Part shown: piece after piece, positions 9,569-19,905 of the stretch
Position numbering within the stretch: the first letter of the stretch is position 1
Layout: each line of letters starts with the position of its first letter
Translations under genes and position numbers: made by a program
Assembly: GCA_030159075.1 (NCBI GenBank)
Contig: BROG01000973.1
Coordinates: 62,001-126,000, forward strand
Length of the DNA stretch: 64,000 nucleotides
DNA from: Atrina japonica
Lineage: Eukaryota > Mollusca > Bivalvia > Pterioida > Pinnidae
Direction: 5' to 3'
The notes under the pieces: model-generated
The model's database searches: none
Seen by the model: only the letters and a program-made list of their open reading frames with translations
What the model was told of the DNA's origin: nothing

Positions 9569-11593
9569 GAGTTGTGGTAATACTAAACATTGTTTTCAAT
9601 TCTGGAAATCATTAACTGATGATCAATGGATTTTATCTGCTATACAAGGCTTACAGATTGAATTTACTGACAAGCCTTCTCAGCCATGTTTACCAGGTCC
9701 TATTCCTTTTAATGATATTGAATCAAAACTTATTGATGATGAAGTTAATGATTTCTTAAGGAAAGGAGCTATTGTTCCCTCTTCTCATGAGAGTGAAGAA
9801 TATATTTCAAATTTATTTTTGGTAAAGAAGAAAAATGGTAAATTTAAACCAGTTATTAATCTGAAGGGTTTAAATAAATTTGTGGAGTATCACCATTTCA
9901 AACAGGAAACTTTGGATGTTGTATTACCTTCCATTGAGAAGGATGATTTTTTCACATCAATAGATTTAAGTGATGCTTATATGAGTATTCCTATAGAAGA
10001 AGAATATCAGAAGTATTTGAAATTTTGTTGGAATGGTGTCATGTACAAATTTGTGGTATTATGCTTCGGATTAGCTTGTGCTCCTAGAAATTTTACGAAA
10101 ATTTTGAAACCTATTTTTGCTTTTGTGAGAAGTAAGGGAATCATAGCTTATTATCACATAGATGACTCATTGATAAAAGCTTAAACTTCTAGTCTTTGTT
10201 CAAAGAATTGCAAAATTTTGCAGGACATATTTATAAATTGTGGTTTTAGAATTAATCATGAAAAATCATCAACCATTCCCTCTCAGACTATAGTGCATTT
10301 AGGATTTGAAATAAATTCTAAAACTTTTCTTGTTTCATTAACTAAAGAGAAAATTGAAAATATTAAGAATTGTGGTAGACAAGTTTTATCCAAAAAAGAA
10401 GTGATAATTCGTCAGGTTGCTAGATTGATTGGTTTATCTACCTTGTCAATGAGGGCAGTTAAAGATTAGGATCATTGTATTTCAGAGATTTAGAGAGGGA
10501 CAAAACCAAAAATTTAGGCAATGGAAAAACATATGATGATTTTATGTGTTTATCTGAAAAATCAAAGCATGAAATTAGATGGTGGTTAGATAATGTTGAT
10601 CATATGAATGGAAAACCTATCCGTCCACCTGCCCATACTGTTATTTTAGAAACAGATGCTTCATTAATTGGTTGGGGTGCGAAATGTAAAAACAAATGTA
10701 CTCAAGGGTTATGGTCAAAATATGAAAGTTTTCATCATATAAATTATTTGGAATTATTAGCCATCTTTTTTGGTTTGAAATGTTTATGTAAAACATTTAG
10801 AAATTTACATATTCAGATTTTATGTGATAATGTGACAGCTGTAACATATATTAATGTCCAAGGTGGTAGTTCTGAAAAAATGTCAAACTTAGTCAAAAAT
10901 ATATGGTTGTGGTGTGATAACAGGAGCATTCATATATCAGCAAAATATATTCCAAGCAAAGAAAATATTTTTGCAGATAGTCTAAGTAGAAATTTTGCCA
11001 CTACAGGAGAGTGGGAAATTGATACATTGATTTTTCAGAGAATATGTTGTCATTTCTTTTTTCCTGATATTGATTTATTTGCTAACAGGTTTAATGCAAA
11101 ATTAGAAAAAAATGTATCATGGTATTCTGATCCATATGCTTGGACAACAAATGCATTTACCATAGACTGGAATGGTTATTTACCATATATTTTCTGTCCT
11201 TTTAGTTTGTTAGCAAGAGTGTTGGCAAAAGTAAAAGAAAACAAGGTAAGGAAAGCAATTATAATTGTACCATTATGGAGAAATCAAACATGGTTTCCAG
11301 ACCTGTTACAAATGTTGATAGAATTCCCAGCCAGACTTCCACTATGGAAGTTTCTGTTGAAGAACCCACAAGGTCAACCTCATCCATTAGGGAAACGACT
11401 GAAACTAGTCGCATGTTGCATATCAGGAATTGCCTCAAGAGCAAAGGACTTTCAGAGAGAGCTTCAAGAATTATCAGAAGTTCATGGAGAAAATCAACTA
11501 ATAAACAATATGATCTTGCCTGGAACCACTGGGAACTTTGGTGTTCTCGGTTCAAAATTAATCCAACTAGTCCCTCTGAAACGCAAGTTTTAA
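9560..11593 (+). pseudogene. DIRS polyprotein: reverse transcriptase, RNase H, methylase-like region (broken)
   Basis: This is the reverse transcriptase/RNase H polyprotein of the DIRS element. The RT core is visible from about 9590: KGAIVPS, NLFLVKKKNGKFKPVINLK, FFTSIDLSDAYMSIPI (motif A aspartate), LCFGLACAPRNFTK, and the catalytic IDDS at about 10159. RNase H follows with LETDASLIGWGAK, NYLELLAIFFGLK, CDNVTAVTYI and IFADSLSRNF, supplying the expected acidic residues. The last part (DIDLFANRFN ... IIIVPLWRNQTWFPDLL) matches the region annotated as a DAM-like methylase in DIRS elements. A TAA interrupts the RT frame at 10182-10184, and a frameshift lies near 10467, between the RT connection and RNase H. 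The beginning overlaps the Gag frame, and no ATG of its own is evident, so it may be expressed by frameshifting. Confidence 0.88.
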
Positions 11594-12388
11594 ACTATTT
11601 ATCCATGCTCGTTGAGCAGGGAAAGTCTTACAGTGTTGAGAACACACATAAATGTATGTTGATTCAGTCACTGATTACTATGGGAAATAATACTTTATCA
11701 AGTAATGCATTGATTATTGATTACATGATTTATGAGAGGTTTGTTTATATCAATACCACCAAAACCTAGGTATTCTGGTACTTGGGATGTCAGTATTTTA
11801 TTAAGATATTTGTCATCTTTGTCTCGAGTAAGTAGATTAACAGTTAGAGAACATACAATAAAGTTGGTGTGTCTGCTGGCTTTAGCTACTGCACAGCGAG
11901 CACAGACACTTGTTTCATTAGATCTTGATTATATGAAAAAAGATGGTAAAGATTTACTTTTTACCATACCAGAGTTAATGAAAACTTCAATACCATCTAA
12001 ACCTTTTGATAAAATTCATCTCAAAAGTTTTAAAAAGTCAAAGTTATGTGTTGTCAAAACACTGAATGCATATTCATTAAAAACAAATGATATCAGAAAA
12101 TCTTCAAAGCTACTCATTTCATTCAAATCTGGCAAATAGGTTTCAACGTCTACTGTAGCTAGATGGATTAAAGATGGTATGGAAAAGGCTGGAATAAATA
12201 CAGAAATATTTAAAGCTCATTCAGTCAGAAGGGCTGCAACTTCTGCAGCTTTTCGAGCAGGAACATCATTAAAAGATATTCTGAGAACTGCAAATTGGTC
12301 TTCAGCTAATACTTTTAGAACCTTTTATCATAGGGAAATACAAAATAATGAAGTTTCAAGATTTTCAGAAAATGTATTATCATGTTGA
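11275..12388 (+). pseudogene. DIRS tyrosine recombinase (broken)
   Basis: The third ORF encodes the tyrosine recombinase that would integrate the circular DIRS cDNA. The N-terminal SAM-like domain (SSWRKSTNKQYDLAWNHWEL ... LNYLSMLVEQG) overlaps the end of the polyprotein by about 320 bp in another frame. The catalytic domain carries the family residues: Arg in ATAQRAQTL (about 11895), HSVRR (about 12221) and the nucleophile Tyr in TFRTFYHREI (about 12330). A frameshift lies near 11735 and an in-frame TAG at 12137-12139. It ends at TGA 12386-12388. Confidence 0.9.
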
Positions 12389-12834
12389 TATATATAAATA
12401 TATACTTGTATGTATTTTAGTTTGATATATAACTGGATCATATGATGAAAATGGATATGATGGACAGGACGATATATGCGGATAATTGGATATATTCTGT
12501 TATCAGTGGTGGATTTTTCGTTGGATAGTGTGTTCAGGAACTGATTGAGTGAAGAATTTAATTATAATAGACTGATGAAATTTGTTATGATGATTTATTA
12601 TATTAAATTATTTGATTTATTTGACAATTTGTTGTTCTTTGAATTTGCTAAAGTTAACCTGAACAGCCTGAAGGGCTGAATGGAAAGAGAATCCACCACT
12701 CATCCAAACATCTTGTGATGGATGAGAGGGATTCTCTGATATGAAGCCCGAAGGGCTGGAGGATTAACTTCCCTCCCTCAACCTCCCCTGACATGAGTTT
12801 CAGTGGTTATTCAACAAATTGTTCTTTGGAAGAA
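12389..12834. repeat. DIRS 3' untranslated part and internal complementary region
   Basis: After the recombinase comes about 250 bp of AT-rich sequence. From about 12640, copies of the element ends follow: 'gaatttgctaaagttaacct' duplicates the outer right end, and 'ctcatccaaacatcttgtga' (about 12698) is inverted again at about 13010-13035. Such complementary segments are used in DIRS circle formation. Confidence 0.75.
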
Positions 12835-12991
12835 GCGAGCCATTCGTGTGAGTCACGGTATTTATAGGACAGGTGTACGCCTGTGTATTGATACGATTTG
12901 GGTACTATTTTTTTGTCTGTGAATGTAGGGTCACGTGCTAGTAGATAGAATTATTTGCTAAAGTTAACCTGAACAGCCTGAAGGGCTGAAT
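12835..12991 (-). repeat. right inverted terminal repeat of the DIRS element
   Basis: Reverse complement of 8050-8206 with few differences, including the shared block ggacaggtgtacgcctgtgt. Confidence 0.9.
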
Positions 12992-13045
12992 ATCAGAGAA
13001 TCCCTCTCATCCATCACAAGATGTTTGGATGAGTGGGGGATTTTC

Positions 13046-13487
13046 CTGTTTGAAGTACATCTGCAGTGGAATTTTACTTCACTTAAAAATCTTTTCATGC
13101 TCATTTAAAATTAATTTTTGTTGTAGAATTGTTTGCCTATATGCCCTTTCAGAATTGTATGCATTGACCTAGTACTAGAGACCATTGTATAATTAAGTAT
13201 TAGCAGTAACTTCTCACTTGTTTACTGAAAAACAGCCAATGTTATTAGGCAGAGTACACTTTGTATTGTGCAAAGCATGTTACAAAAAATGTAATCTGCT
13301 TCAAAATTGCTTATTTTTCTGTTTGTAGATTAATGTAAACAATTTCTACTTTCTCTTTGTATGTTCACGTGTTTGTACATGTAACCATACTGAGTGACTA
13401 CAGACTCCTAGGAACCTCTATTGTAATTGAGTTTTACTTATTTTATTACCAACTTTTTCATTGCACTATTAATTTACTTTTTGATAG
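13046..13487. other. intron between the DIRS element and the next exon
   Basis: No feature is recognised apart from the 3' splice site (ttttgatag) before 13488. Confidence 0.5.
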
Positions 13488-13602
13488 AGACAAGAAGTTA
13501 GACTGACAGACCAACAAAGTCTTATGAAAAAAGCTGATGTCCCTATGCCATTATATACTTGCCTTCATGTCAAAAAACATGTGTCTGCCATGTTCTTTCA
13601 TG
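13488..13602 (+). CDS. cytosolic phospholipase A2, exon 4 of those visible
   Basis: The exon encodes RQEVRLTDQQSLMKKADVPM followed by PLYTCLHVKKHVSAMFFH. The segment PLxTCLHVK is characteristic of group IV PLA2s. The exon starts in phase 0 and leaves a G that is completed by the exon at 15145; the donor is GTAAGT at 13603. Confidence 0.93.
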
Positions 13603-14249
13603 GTAAGTTTTATTACACATAATAGCAGTTCTAATTATGCTTAATGTATCTGTCTGTGAACAATGCTTAAAGAAGCGTTAGTTGCAGCTAGGGCGTGATT
13701 ATCCTTATATAAAGATACAAATTGTTCTCATTAATTGCACTGGCACATATTGGCTTGTTTAAAAGTATTACGAATGTGAAAATGATAAATAATATTAGTG
13801 GACATGTATCAAAATGGCAAATGGTATTGTGGGCAATATTCATACCGACCACACATAGAAATGTTAGTAGACATGCGTAGTTGTTTATTTTCATCCTAAT
13901 GTGATAAAATGTATTTCAAGTGAATCCAATCTACCCAAATTTAGTGATTTTATTTATCTCTTTGAAGGAAACACAAAACTAATTTCTAAAATAGTCTGAT
14001 TACTTCAGTGTCTATTTATAATATTGTTACTCAACTCGTACCCAAGTCATATTGGTACCGAGTGTTATTCGGCCCATTGGAAATACGGAAATCCGTACTT
14101 AGTGTAGTTAAATCGATACTTGGAAATAATAATTTTTGCATGTGTTGTTATTAATTTGGAATAGGACCCATGAAGATTCATCTCAATGGCTTAAGTAATT
14201 TAAGTAAAAAATTTGCATTATAGAATTAACTTACATTTCACCTAATATT
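13603..14249. other. intron, no recognised feature
   Basis: AT-rich. The open frame at 13688-13894 on the minus strand has no family resemblance. Confidence 0.45.
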
Positions 14250-15115
14250 TTAAGAAATTTAGAATTTTAGTAGAACAATTCCATCGAAATATCTCTTTAG
14301 TATAAAATAACTAAATATGATGCAGGAGTATTTTTATTTGTATATATCTGCTGCATACACATCCTGAGCTAGCCTGGCTCAGTCGGTAGCACACTCAACT
14401 CTTGATCATGATGTCGTGAGTTTGAGTCCAGCTGGTAGAAGGTCTATTTCCTGTCTTTGAATGAGACAGTAAAAATCCTGGTCCTGAGTCACAGTAGGGG
14501 TTGGCACATTAAAGAACCCTCACTGCTCAGTGCTGAATATAGGCCAAAATTCAAAGTCCTTCACTGGCAATTGGTGACATCTCCATATCAGTGAAATATT
14601 CTTGAGTGGGACATCAAACAACAATAAACAACAACAACAGCATACACATCTTCACATTTTTATCATGGAATGCCACCAATAATATGACATCATTGTTTTA
14701 AACATGAATGATAGTATTTTGACATATGAAATCTTATATGTGATATCAAAATATGGTAATACAAAAGTATTCTTTTATTATTTTTTTGGTATTAGTTTTG
14801 TCACTCAGTATGTCTACTCAGACTATGTCTTTGTCTTAGTATGATTCGTCTTGGGTATGAGTTTTCCTTGTACATGTATCTTCACTCAACCTGCAAATCT
14901 TGTGGACATCTACGAAGATGATTGGAAAGTAATTAGATGCCATGCCTTGTTTCAGTTTCCATCTAAACACAAAAGATTTTGATGATTTTTTGGCAACTGC
15001 ACTGTGTTCAACAGTAAATCATATTGTCAGGTGATTTTTTATGGTATACAATTGTTTCATGATTATTATACACTTTCCAGAAAAATGTTGCAAACTTAGC
15101 TAATGCTGCTTTAAT
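14250..15115 (+). repeat. dispersed repeat, copy 1 (interrupted by a SINE)
   Basis: Excluding the SINE at 14364-14639, this segment matches the reverse complement of 54222-54785 over about 560 bp, with moderate divergence. Shared blocks include ttagtataaaataacta, taaacatgaatgatagtat, gatatcaaaatatgg, acaaaagtattcttttatta and cctgcaaatcttgt / ccagcaaatcttgt. I cannot assign the family. Confidence 0.75.
14364..14639 (+). mobile_element. tRNA-derived SINE, copy 1
   Basis: A tRNA-like head (A box tggctcagtcggtag, B box gagtttgagtcc) is followed by a body with 'ggcacattaaagaaccctca ... gtgctgaatataggccaaaa' and a tail 'cttgagtgggacatcaaaca acaataaacaac'. It is flanked by a perfect 11-bp target duplication GCATACACATC at 14353-14363 and 14640-14650. 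Two more copies lie at 36148-36411 and 62500-62796 in the opposite orientation. The mobilising partner is unknown. Confidence 0.92.
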
Positions 15116-15144
15116 CGTCATTCTTTTTCACATTTTATATTTAG

Positions 15145-15282
15145 AATGGATGGAATTTACACCATATGAAATCGGTTTACCAAAATATGGAACATTCATG
15201 AAGTCTCAATTATTTGGGAGCAAGTTCTTCATGGGTCAGCTTGTTAAGCAATATGCAGAACCACCTTTACATTTTCTAATGG
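15145..15282 (+). CDS. cytosolic phospholipase A2, exon 5 of those visible
   Basis: The exon encodes [20 protein letters not shown] ... [22 protein letters not shown]. The W-x-E-F-x-P-Y-E-I-G and GSKFFMG segments are diagnostic for group IV PLA2. It is bounded by ttag and GTAAGA, phases 1 and 1. Confidence 0.95.
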
Positions 15283-15494
15283 GTAAGAAATCCTTTTCTC
15301 TCCTCAATTCTAAAGCCATATCATAACATAAAGTTATTTTTGATGGATTGTAGCTATAAACAGGACAATTAACATGAGGAATTTTTTCATCTGTAATAGA
15401 AATAGACAAACTTAACCCAGGAATTTTATTTTTGTCAGGTGAATAATACAGAACAAGCAACTTGGAAAATCTGGTCTGTATCTTTCTATTTTAG

Positions 15495-15596
15495 GTGTAT
15501 GGGGCAGTGCATTTTGTATACAGTTTAATCGACTTCTGAATGATGATAAAACGATTAATGAAAAAGAAGATGTAGAGAAAGAAAGAGAGGAATTAG
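15495..15596 (+). CDS. cytosolic phospholipase A2, exon 6 of those visible
   Basis: The exon encodes GVWGSAFCIQFNRLL followed by an acidic and basic linker (NEKEDVEKEREEL). GVWGSAF is a conserved family segment. It starts after ttttag at 15494 and ends before GTAATG, leaving G. The next exon is 21.6 kb downstream because the Polinton and other repeats lie in this intron. Confidence 0.93.
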
Positions 15597-16039
15597 GTAA
15601 TGTGAAAAAAATGTTGGTCACAACATTTCTGGTGCTGGTGTTAAAATCCATAAAAACAAACAAGTTCTATTTAACAGACCTGTGAACCTACATTATGAAA
15701 ACCATTCATTGTGACCTAGTATGTAGAGTATATGCCTTCCATTTATGAAGCCAGAGTTTGAATGCTGGGTCAAGTCTGACACTTTAAAACAGATACTGAC
15801 TCTTCTATTGTCCAGTTCTCACCACAAAATTTTACTTCTAAAAAGCACTTGGAGTAAACATTTTAAGTCACCTGAGCCAAAGGCCTATTGTGAACATCTC
15901 CAAAAGGGATAAAAAGGGGGGAAATGGTACATCTTTGAAAATCTTGTTTCTTTATTTTATAGAAATGGCTTATTAACTCAAATCTAATATGCAAATATAT
16001 ATGAGAAATATCTTGAACAGGTTGCACAACACATTGCTA
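15597..16039. other. intron start, no recognised feature
   Basis: No exon, RNA gene or repeat array is recognised. 'tcacctgagccaaaggcc' at about 15871 resembles the head of the dispersed AGCTCACCTGA repeat family. Confidence 0.4.
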
Positions 16040-16800
16040 AAGGAGTAGGACCATGAAGGGTGAAAATGGCCCTGTGTCAGAATCAAATGGTTTTACTTTA
16101 AAAATGCAGAGTGCTCAACCACATTTTGAAACTTGATGTACATTTTTTTAAAAAATCTTTTATACCATCATTTTGGGGCTAAAACATGAAAATTTGACAA
16201 AACTCACATATTTCTGGGAATTATTTTTTAAAATTATCTGTTCGGATATACATTCAATCAAGTGACACATATGTATTTCAGAAAGTTCATTCCATATCAC
16301 CAAACAACTCAAAAGTACTGATAAATGGTTTACAGGGTTATTTTGGAGTAAAAACTATGAAAAATAATTGAAAATCACAGATGAGAATTATTTATTATTA
16401 TATTTTTTATTGATATATGTCCCATCAAATGACACATATGGCTATATTTTCGTGATGTAGAGTCATTCAATATCTCAAAAAACATTTAAAATGGTTTTAC
16501 AAGGTTATTTTGGGGTAAAACATAATTGAAAATCACTAATATTTGGGAATTGTTCATTAAAATTATCCATTCAGATACATATTCAATTAAAGGGCATTTT
16601 TGTCTTAATTTAGGATCATTTCACATAACAAATACTGAAAAGTTCAACAAATGGTTACAAGGTTTTGTTTTTATTTAAAAACCATGTAAAATGAATGAAA
16701 ATGACAGATTTTGGGGAATTATTTACAAACATTGTCTATGATGATATTTGTCTGGTCAAGTAACCCATAATTATGGATATATTTTTTCTGTCATATACTA
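16040..16800. repeat. degenerate tandem repeat, about 165-bp unit, 4 copies
   Basis: Diverged copies share 'gaaaat.acag/acat.tttggggaattattta.aaaattatc.attc.gatatacattcaatcaagtgacacata'. The spacing of the 'gggaattatt' segment is about 160-170 bp (16216, 16386, 16543, 16716). The copies are old; no coding potential is seen. Confidence 0.6.
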
Positions 16801-17946
16801 TTAACAATTTTCAATTCTTAAACACGGATAGCCAGTACGATATTCAATGGAAATGACAATATTTCTTTGATGAAGGAAATTAATAAGCTTGTGTTATGGC
16901 TTCATTATATATATAGCATCTGTACAAAACACGCAAATGTCTGAACAGAGAAACAAAACATGTGTACCGTCATTTAAATAGTAATGACTTGTAATCCAAC
17001 ACCAGAAATTGCTACCTGAGGAACACTGCCCATCTCTGTGAGTTAGCATGGGGGTTTGCACCAAGGTTTTATATATCTCTTCACATCCCCGCTTTAACGT
17101 CCAGTCAGCGAGGAACGTTGGTGCTGTCTCAGATCTGACCTCTACCCTTCAACCTGTTTGATTTGGGCAGCCCAAGTAGGATCTTTAAATCCTGCTAGCA
17201 GAGCTATCAAGGTCATTATGTTACTAAATCCACTTCACCAGGGGAAGGTAACAGCATAGGGGGAAATTATAAGGCTAAAGACAGGATTTTTGGCTTTTAC
17301 TTTCCCTGTGTCCAAGATATGCTGGGATGTCTAGGAAATAATTAATGGGGGGGGGGGCAGAATCAGGGAAATTATTGCACTTTATATCTACCACTCTTCA
17401 GTAGGACAACAGAAAATATGAAGGAGAAAATAGCTATCACGGTTATGTGTGTATGTATATTGCATGTTCTTTTTGCATTGCTAGCATGATAAAATGCACT
17501 GTTAGGGGAATAAAGTGAATTGTGGTAGGATTTACACAATTTTTTCTCTTAAAATAATTTCTTTTATGTTTATAAATGTCCCGCTTTCTGATATTTATTG
17601 CTCACCTGAGGTGAAGACTCAAGTGAGCTATAATCATCACTAATCGACCGGCATCCAGATGTAGACCTGTTGAAATTAGTTCACAGAGATCATCTCTATT
17701 AATTGATCCCATGCATTTTCATGGATTCACTGTAAGTTGAATATACAACCTAACTAGCCGTAGATTGTACAGTGTATGTGCTATGGCCATGTACTAACTG
17801 GTGATCATTTTTTTTCATGGATTTCCTAAGATTATAATTTTCAACAGAATCTGTGGAATTAATCCATCCGAGTAATATTGGAAAAGATGCATTAAATAGT
17901 ATTAATAAACTATAAACATGGATATCGTTGAATGAGGCAGATAAAA
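16801..17946. other. intron, little recognised
   Basis: A poly-G run lies at 17347-17358. The segment 'gctcacctgaggtgaagact caagtgagct' at about 17599-17629 is the head of the dispersed AGCTCACCTGA repeat without its body. No gene is seen. Confidence 0.45.
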
Positions 17947-17952
17947 GAGAAC
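17947..17952. repeat. left 6-bp target-site duplication of the Polinton
   Basis: GAGAAC, repeated at 31605-31610. A 6-bp duplication is the expected size for Polinton integrases. Confidence 0.85.
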
Positions 17953-18176
17953 TGTGTCATGTAAAATAGGAATCTTATACCCTCCCCATTCCATGGTCTA
18001 TTTATATCACTAAAACTCTCCATTCTAGTGGATTGAATCGTACCCGGGGATTCACCAAATACCTGGGTGGCAATCGACCACGAAGAATTCCGAGAAACGG
18101 CAGACCTATTCACTTCCGAGAAATTGCAAACGTTCGGGGGTATTATATTGACATAATAAAAAATTGAAAATATATA
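17953..18176 (+). repeat. left terminal inverted repeat of the Polinton
   Basis: Begins TGTGTCATGTAAAATAGG and is nearly identical to the reverse complement of 31380-31604. The outermost TG dinucleotide is present one extra time at the right end. Confidence 0.95.
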
Positions 18177-18193
18177 AGAAATAACATGAGTAA

Positions 18194-18883
18194 TTAAAAA
18201 TAGGTACGAGTGGCAAAGCATGTAAAATCAATGTTGATCAGTTTGACTTGAACAGGTTGAGCATCGAAAAACCTAATAAAGGTAAAAACGGTAATTTTTT
18301 CGCAGATATACTATATAAGTATCCGAACGATGTCTTTCAACCTCTTAGAATACAAACTCCCACGTTATTATCGTATGGAGCAAGTGATACGTATACGCCC
18401 TATACGATATCACTAGCTTTTGATCACGATAAAAAGCACAAGGAGGAACAAGAAAAGTTTGAGGATGTCATTCAAGAGATTGAACAGTATATTAGAAAAG
18501 AAGTCCAGAAGCATAGGGGCTTTTTTAAAGAGAATGGCAGAAAGAAGCCGATCGTAGTTGATGATCTTGCGCTCTTAAAAGCTGGGAAGAAGCATACCGT
18601 TATGTATGCAAAACTTAAATTGGATCAAGAGGAAATAAAAACTACGTTTATGAAACAAACGAAAGGAGGAAAGGTTGATTTAAAACCATCAGATTACATA
18701 GGCAAAGCGTGCAAGGTTATTACGGTTTTAACATTTAGTTCTGTTTTCATCGGAGCTACAAACGAATCCATTAAACCGTCTGTGGATGTTGTTGCTGTTA
18801 GGAGATTAGTTACAGCAAGTGCCATAGTTGATGAGATGGTGGAAGAAATAGAGTACGAGCCTACCTCAGACGACGATGAATAA
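18194..18883 (+). CDS. Polinton protein of unknown function with acidic C-terminus
   Basis: The frame is open from 18194, just inside the left repeat, to TAA at 18881-18883. There is no ATG before residue-like text that already looks conserved (for example FDLNRLSIEKPNKGKNGNFF). The first in-frame ATG is at about 18603, so the start codon has been lost, lies elsewhere, or is supplied by splicing. About 220 residues: a mixed, lysine-rich N-terminal half with a probable helix (KKHKEEQEKFEDVIQEIEQY), then a beta-rich part with VITVLTFSSVFIGATNESIK, and a tail EYEPTSDDDE. An acidic C-terminal tail on a small protein is typical of single-strand DNA-binding proteins, but I recognise no OB-fold signature. 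That role is only a guess. No internal stop is present. Confidence 0.65.
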   Translation, partial: LKIGTSGKACKINVDQFDLNRLSIEKPNKGKNGNFFADILYKYPNDVFQPLRIQTPTLLSYGASDTYTPYTISLAFDHDKKHKEEQEKFEDVIQEIEQYIRKEVQKHRGFFKENGRKKPIVVDDLALLKAGKKHTVMYAKLKLDQEEIKTTFMKQTKGGKVDLKPSDYIGKACKVITVLTFSSVFIGATNESIKPSVDVVAVRRLVTASAIVDEMVEEIEYEPTSDDDE

Positions 18884-18910
18884 TAATTGAAATAACATAA
18901 ACAAATTTCT

Positions 18911-19252
18911 ATGTATAATAAAATGACTTTAAATAAAATGTTTCATAGTATCGGGATAGAGCCGAATGACAAAACGACGTGTCAGATGCCTATACACGTT
19001 AGAAGGATTCGCGATTCTCCATGCCCTCAGAAGACCGCTCCGGATTCGATCTTTTGTTCTATTCATCATAAATATTTGAAAAAACGCGATTTTCGCCCTT
19101 TGAAATTTTGTGAATCGTGTGGAAAATGGATGTCTGATTCTACTCCCCACACCATGTGTCGTTCCTGCGATAACAGAAAACAACGAGGCCATTATTATTA
19201 TATAAGGTATAGAGGACCTCCCCAAACATGTGGAAGACCCCGAAAGTACTAA
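18911..19252 (+). CDS. small Cys-rich (zinc-binding) Polinton protein
   Basis: 113 residues from ATG at 18911, separated by 27 bp from the preceding gene and ending just before the convergent ATPase gene. Two cysteine clusters are visible: C-x13-C-x9-C-x3-H in the first half and C-x2-C...C-x2-C (FCESCGKWM ... CRSCDN) in the second, followed by a basic, tyrosine- and arginine-rich tail. This suggests zinc binding and possibly nucleic-acid contact. Similar small Cys proteins accompany invertebrate Polintons, but I cannot assign a function. It is intact. Confidence 0.65.
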   Translation: MYNKMTLNKMFHSIGIEPNDKTTCQMPIHVRRIRDSPCPQKTAPDSIFCSIHHKYLKKRDFRPLKFCESCGKWMSDSTPHTMCRSCDNRKQRGHYYYIRYRGPPQTCGRPRKY

Positions 19253-19274
19253 TTTATATTTACAAAAATATAAA

Positions 19275-19885
19275 TTATTCTATAAACTTATACCCCGTTG
19301 GTTGTTCCGTACACAAAATTAATTTAGAATGTTTGTGCTGTGACAGCAAGTCTTTTAGGGTTCGTCTGTCTTCCGTGACGACGTCGTTCTCGTCCAAACA
19401 TTTGTTGTAGCTAAACTTGTCTTTGGTATAGAAGAGCGCAACCCACTTGACCTGCGTGCGAAAATCCTTTGACGCGCTATTATATCTTTGCATTAATATC
19501 CACACGGATTGGTTGGCATGTCTCCCCGAAAGGCGTCCGCTTTCTTTTTTATCTGTCTCGTCGCCGAACAGTCGTCTATGATGTACAACGTGGACGTCCC
19601 TTTGTATTTGTCGTAAAAATGTCGCAACATGTCCTGTAATTTCTCTTCTCCCGTTTTCGACACGGGATTGACGATGACGACGCGTTTGTCTTTCGGGTGT
19701 TTAACATCGTCCCCAATCCATTTTCTCGATTTATAGGCCTTGTTGAAATCGATCGAAGGGCATAAGATTACAATGTGATCGAAGAAATCTTTTTATTCAG
19801 TTTCCAAGAGATCGAGGACAAATTTCGTCTTCCCACAACCAGTGGCACCCACGATCATGGCGGAATGAGGTTGTTGAATGTACAT
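19275..19885 (-). pseudogene. Polinton genome-packaging ATPase (FtsK/HerA type), broken
   Basis: Starts at ATG 19885 and ends at TAA 19275-19277, about 200 residues. The Walker A motif is GATGCGKT near residue 17, and the Walker B region is TLYIIDDCSA. Near the C-terminus HANQSVWILMQRYNSASKDF matches the conserved 'RH...Q.Y.....R' segment of viral packaging ATPases. In virus relatives the protein pumps DNA into the capsid. An in-frame TAA lies at 19793-19795, shortly after Walker A. A frameshift lies in an A-rich run (T-rich on the + strand) near 19545. The gene is divergent from nothing and convergent with the Cys-rich gene; the major capsid gene lies immediately upstream on the same strand. 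Confidence 0.9.
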
Positions 19886-19905
19886 TTTTTAATGACTTTA
19901 AATTT

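Larger units (their letters stand above)
8040..13045 (+). mobile_element. DIRS-type tyrosine-recombinase retrotransposon (degenerate)
   Basis: About 5 kb with the layout of DIRS elements: a Gag-like ORF, a polyprotein with reverse transcriptase, RNase H and a methylase-like region, and an overlapping tyrosine recombinase ORF. These lie between inverted terminal repeats of 157 bp (8050-8206 and 12835-12991). Downstream of the recombinase an internal complementary region (about 12650-12834, 12992-13045) repeats the outer ends. For example, the segment 'aagttaacctgaacagcctg' appears at 12652 and at 12961, and the element's left end carries its complement. DIRS elements integrate through the recombinase via a circular intermediate, so no target duplication is expected and none is seen. 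Stops and frameshifts in all later ORFs show this copy is dead. It sits in the cPLA2 intron in the same orientation as the gene. Confidence 0.93.

Noticed and set aside
11259..11555. 98-codon minus-strand frame
   Set aside because: Shadow of the overlapping DIRS polyprotein and recombinase frames.
18911..19252. Calling this a transposase or polymerase zinc finger
   Set aside because: Only cysteine spacing is visible; there is no specific family signature.
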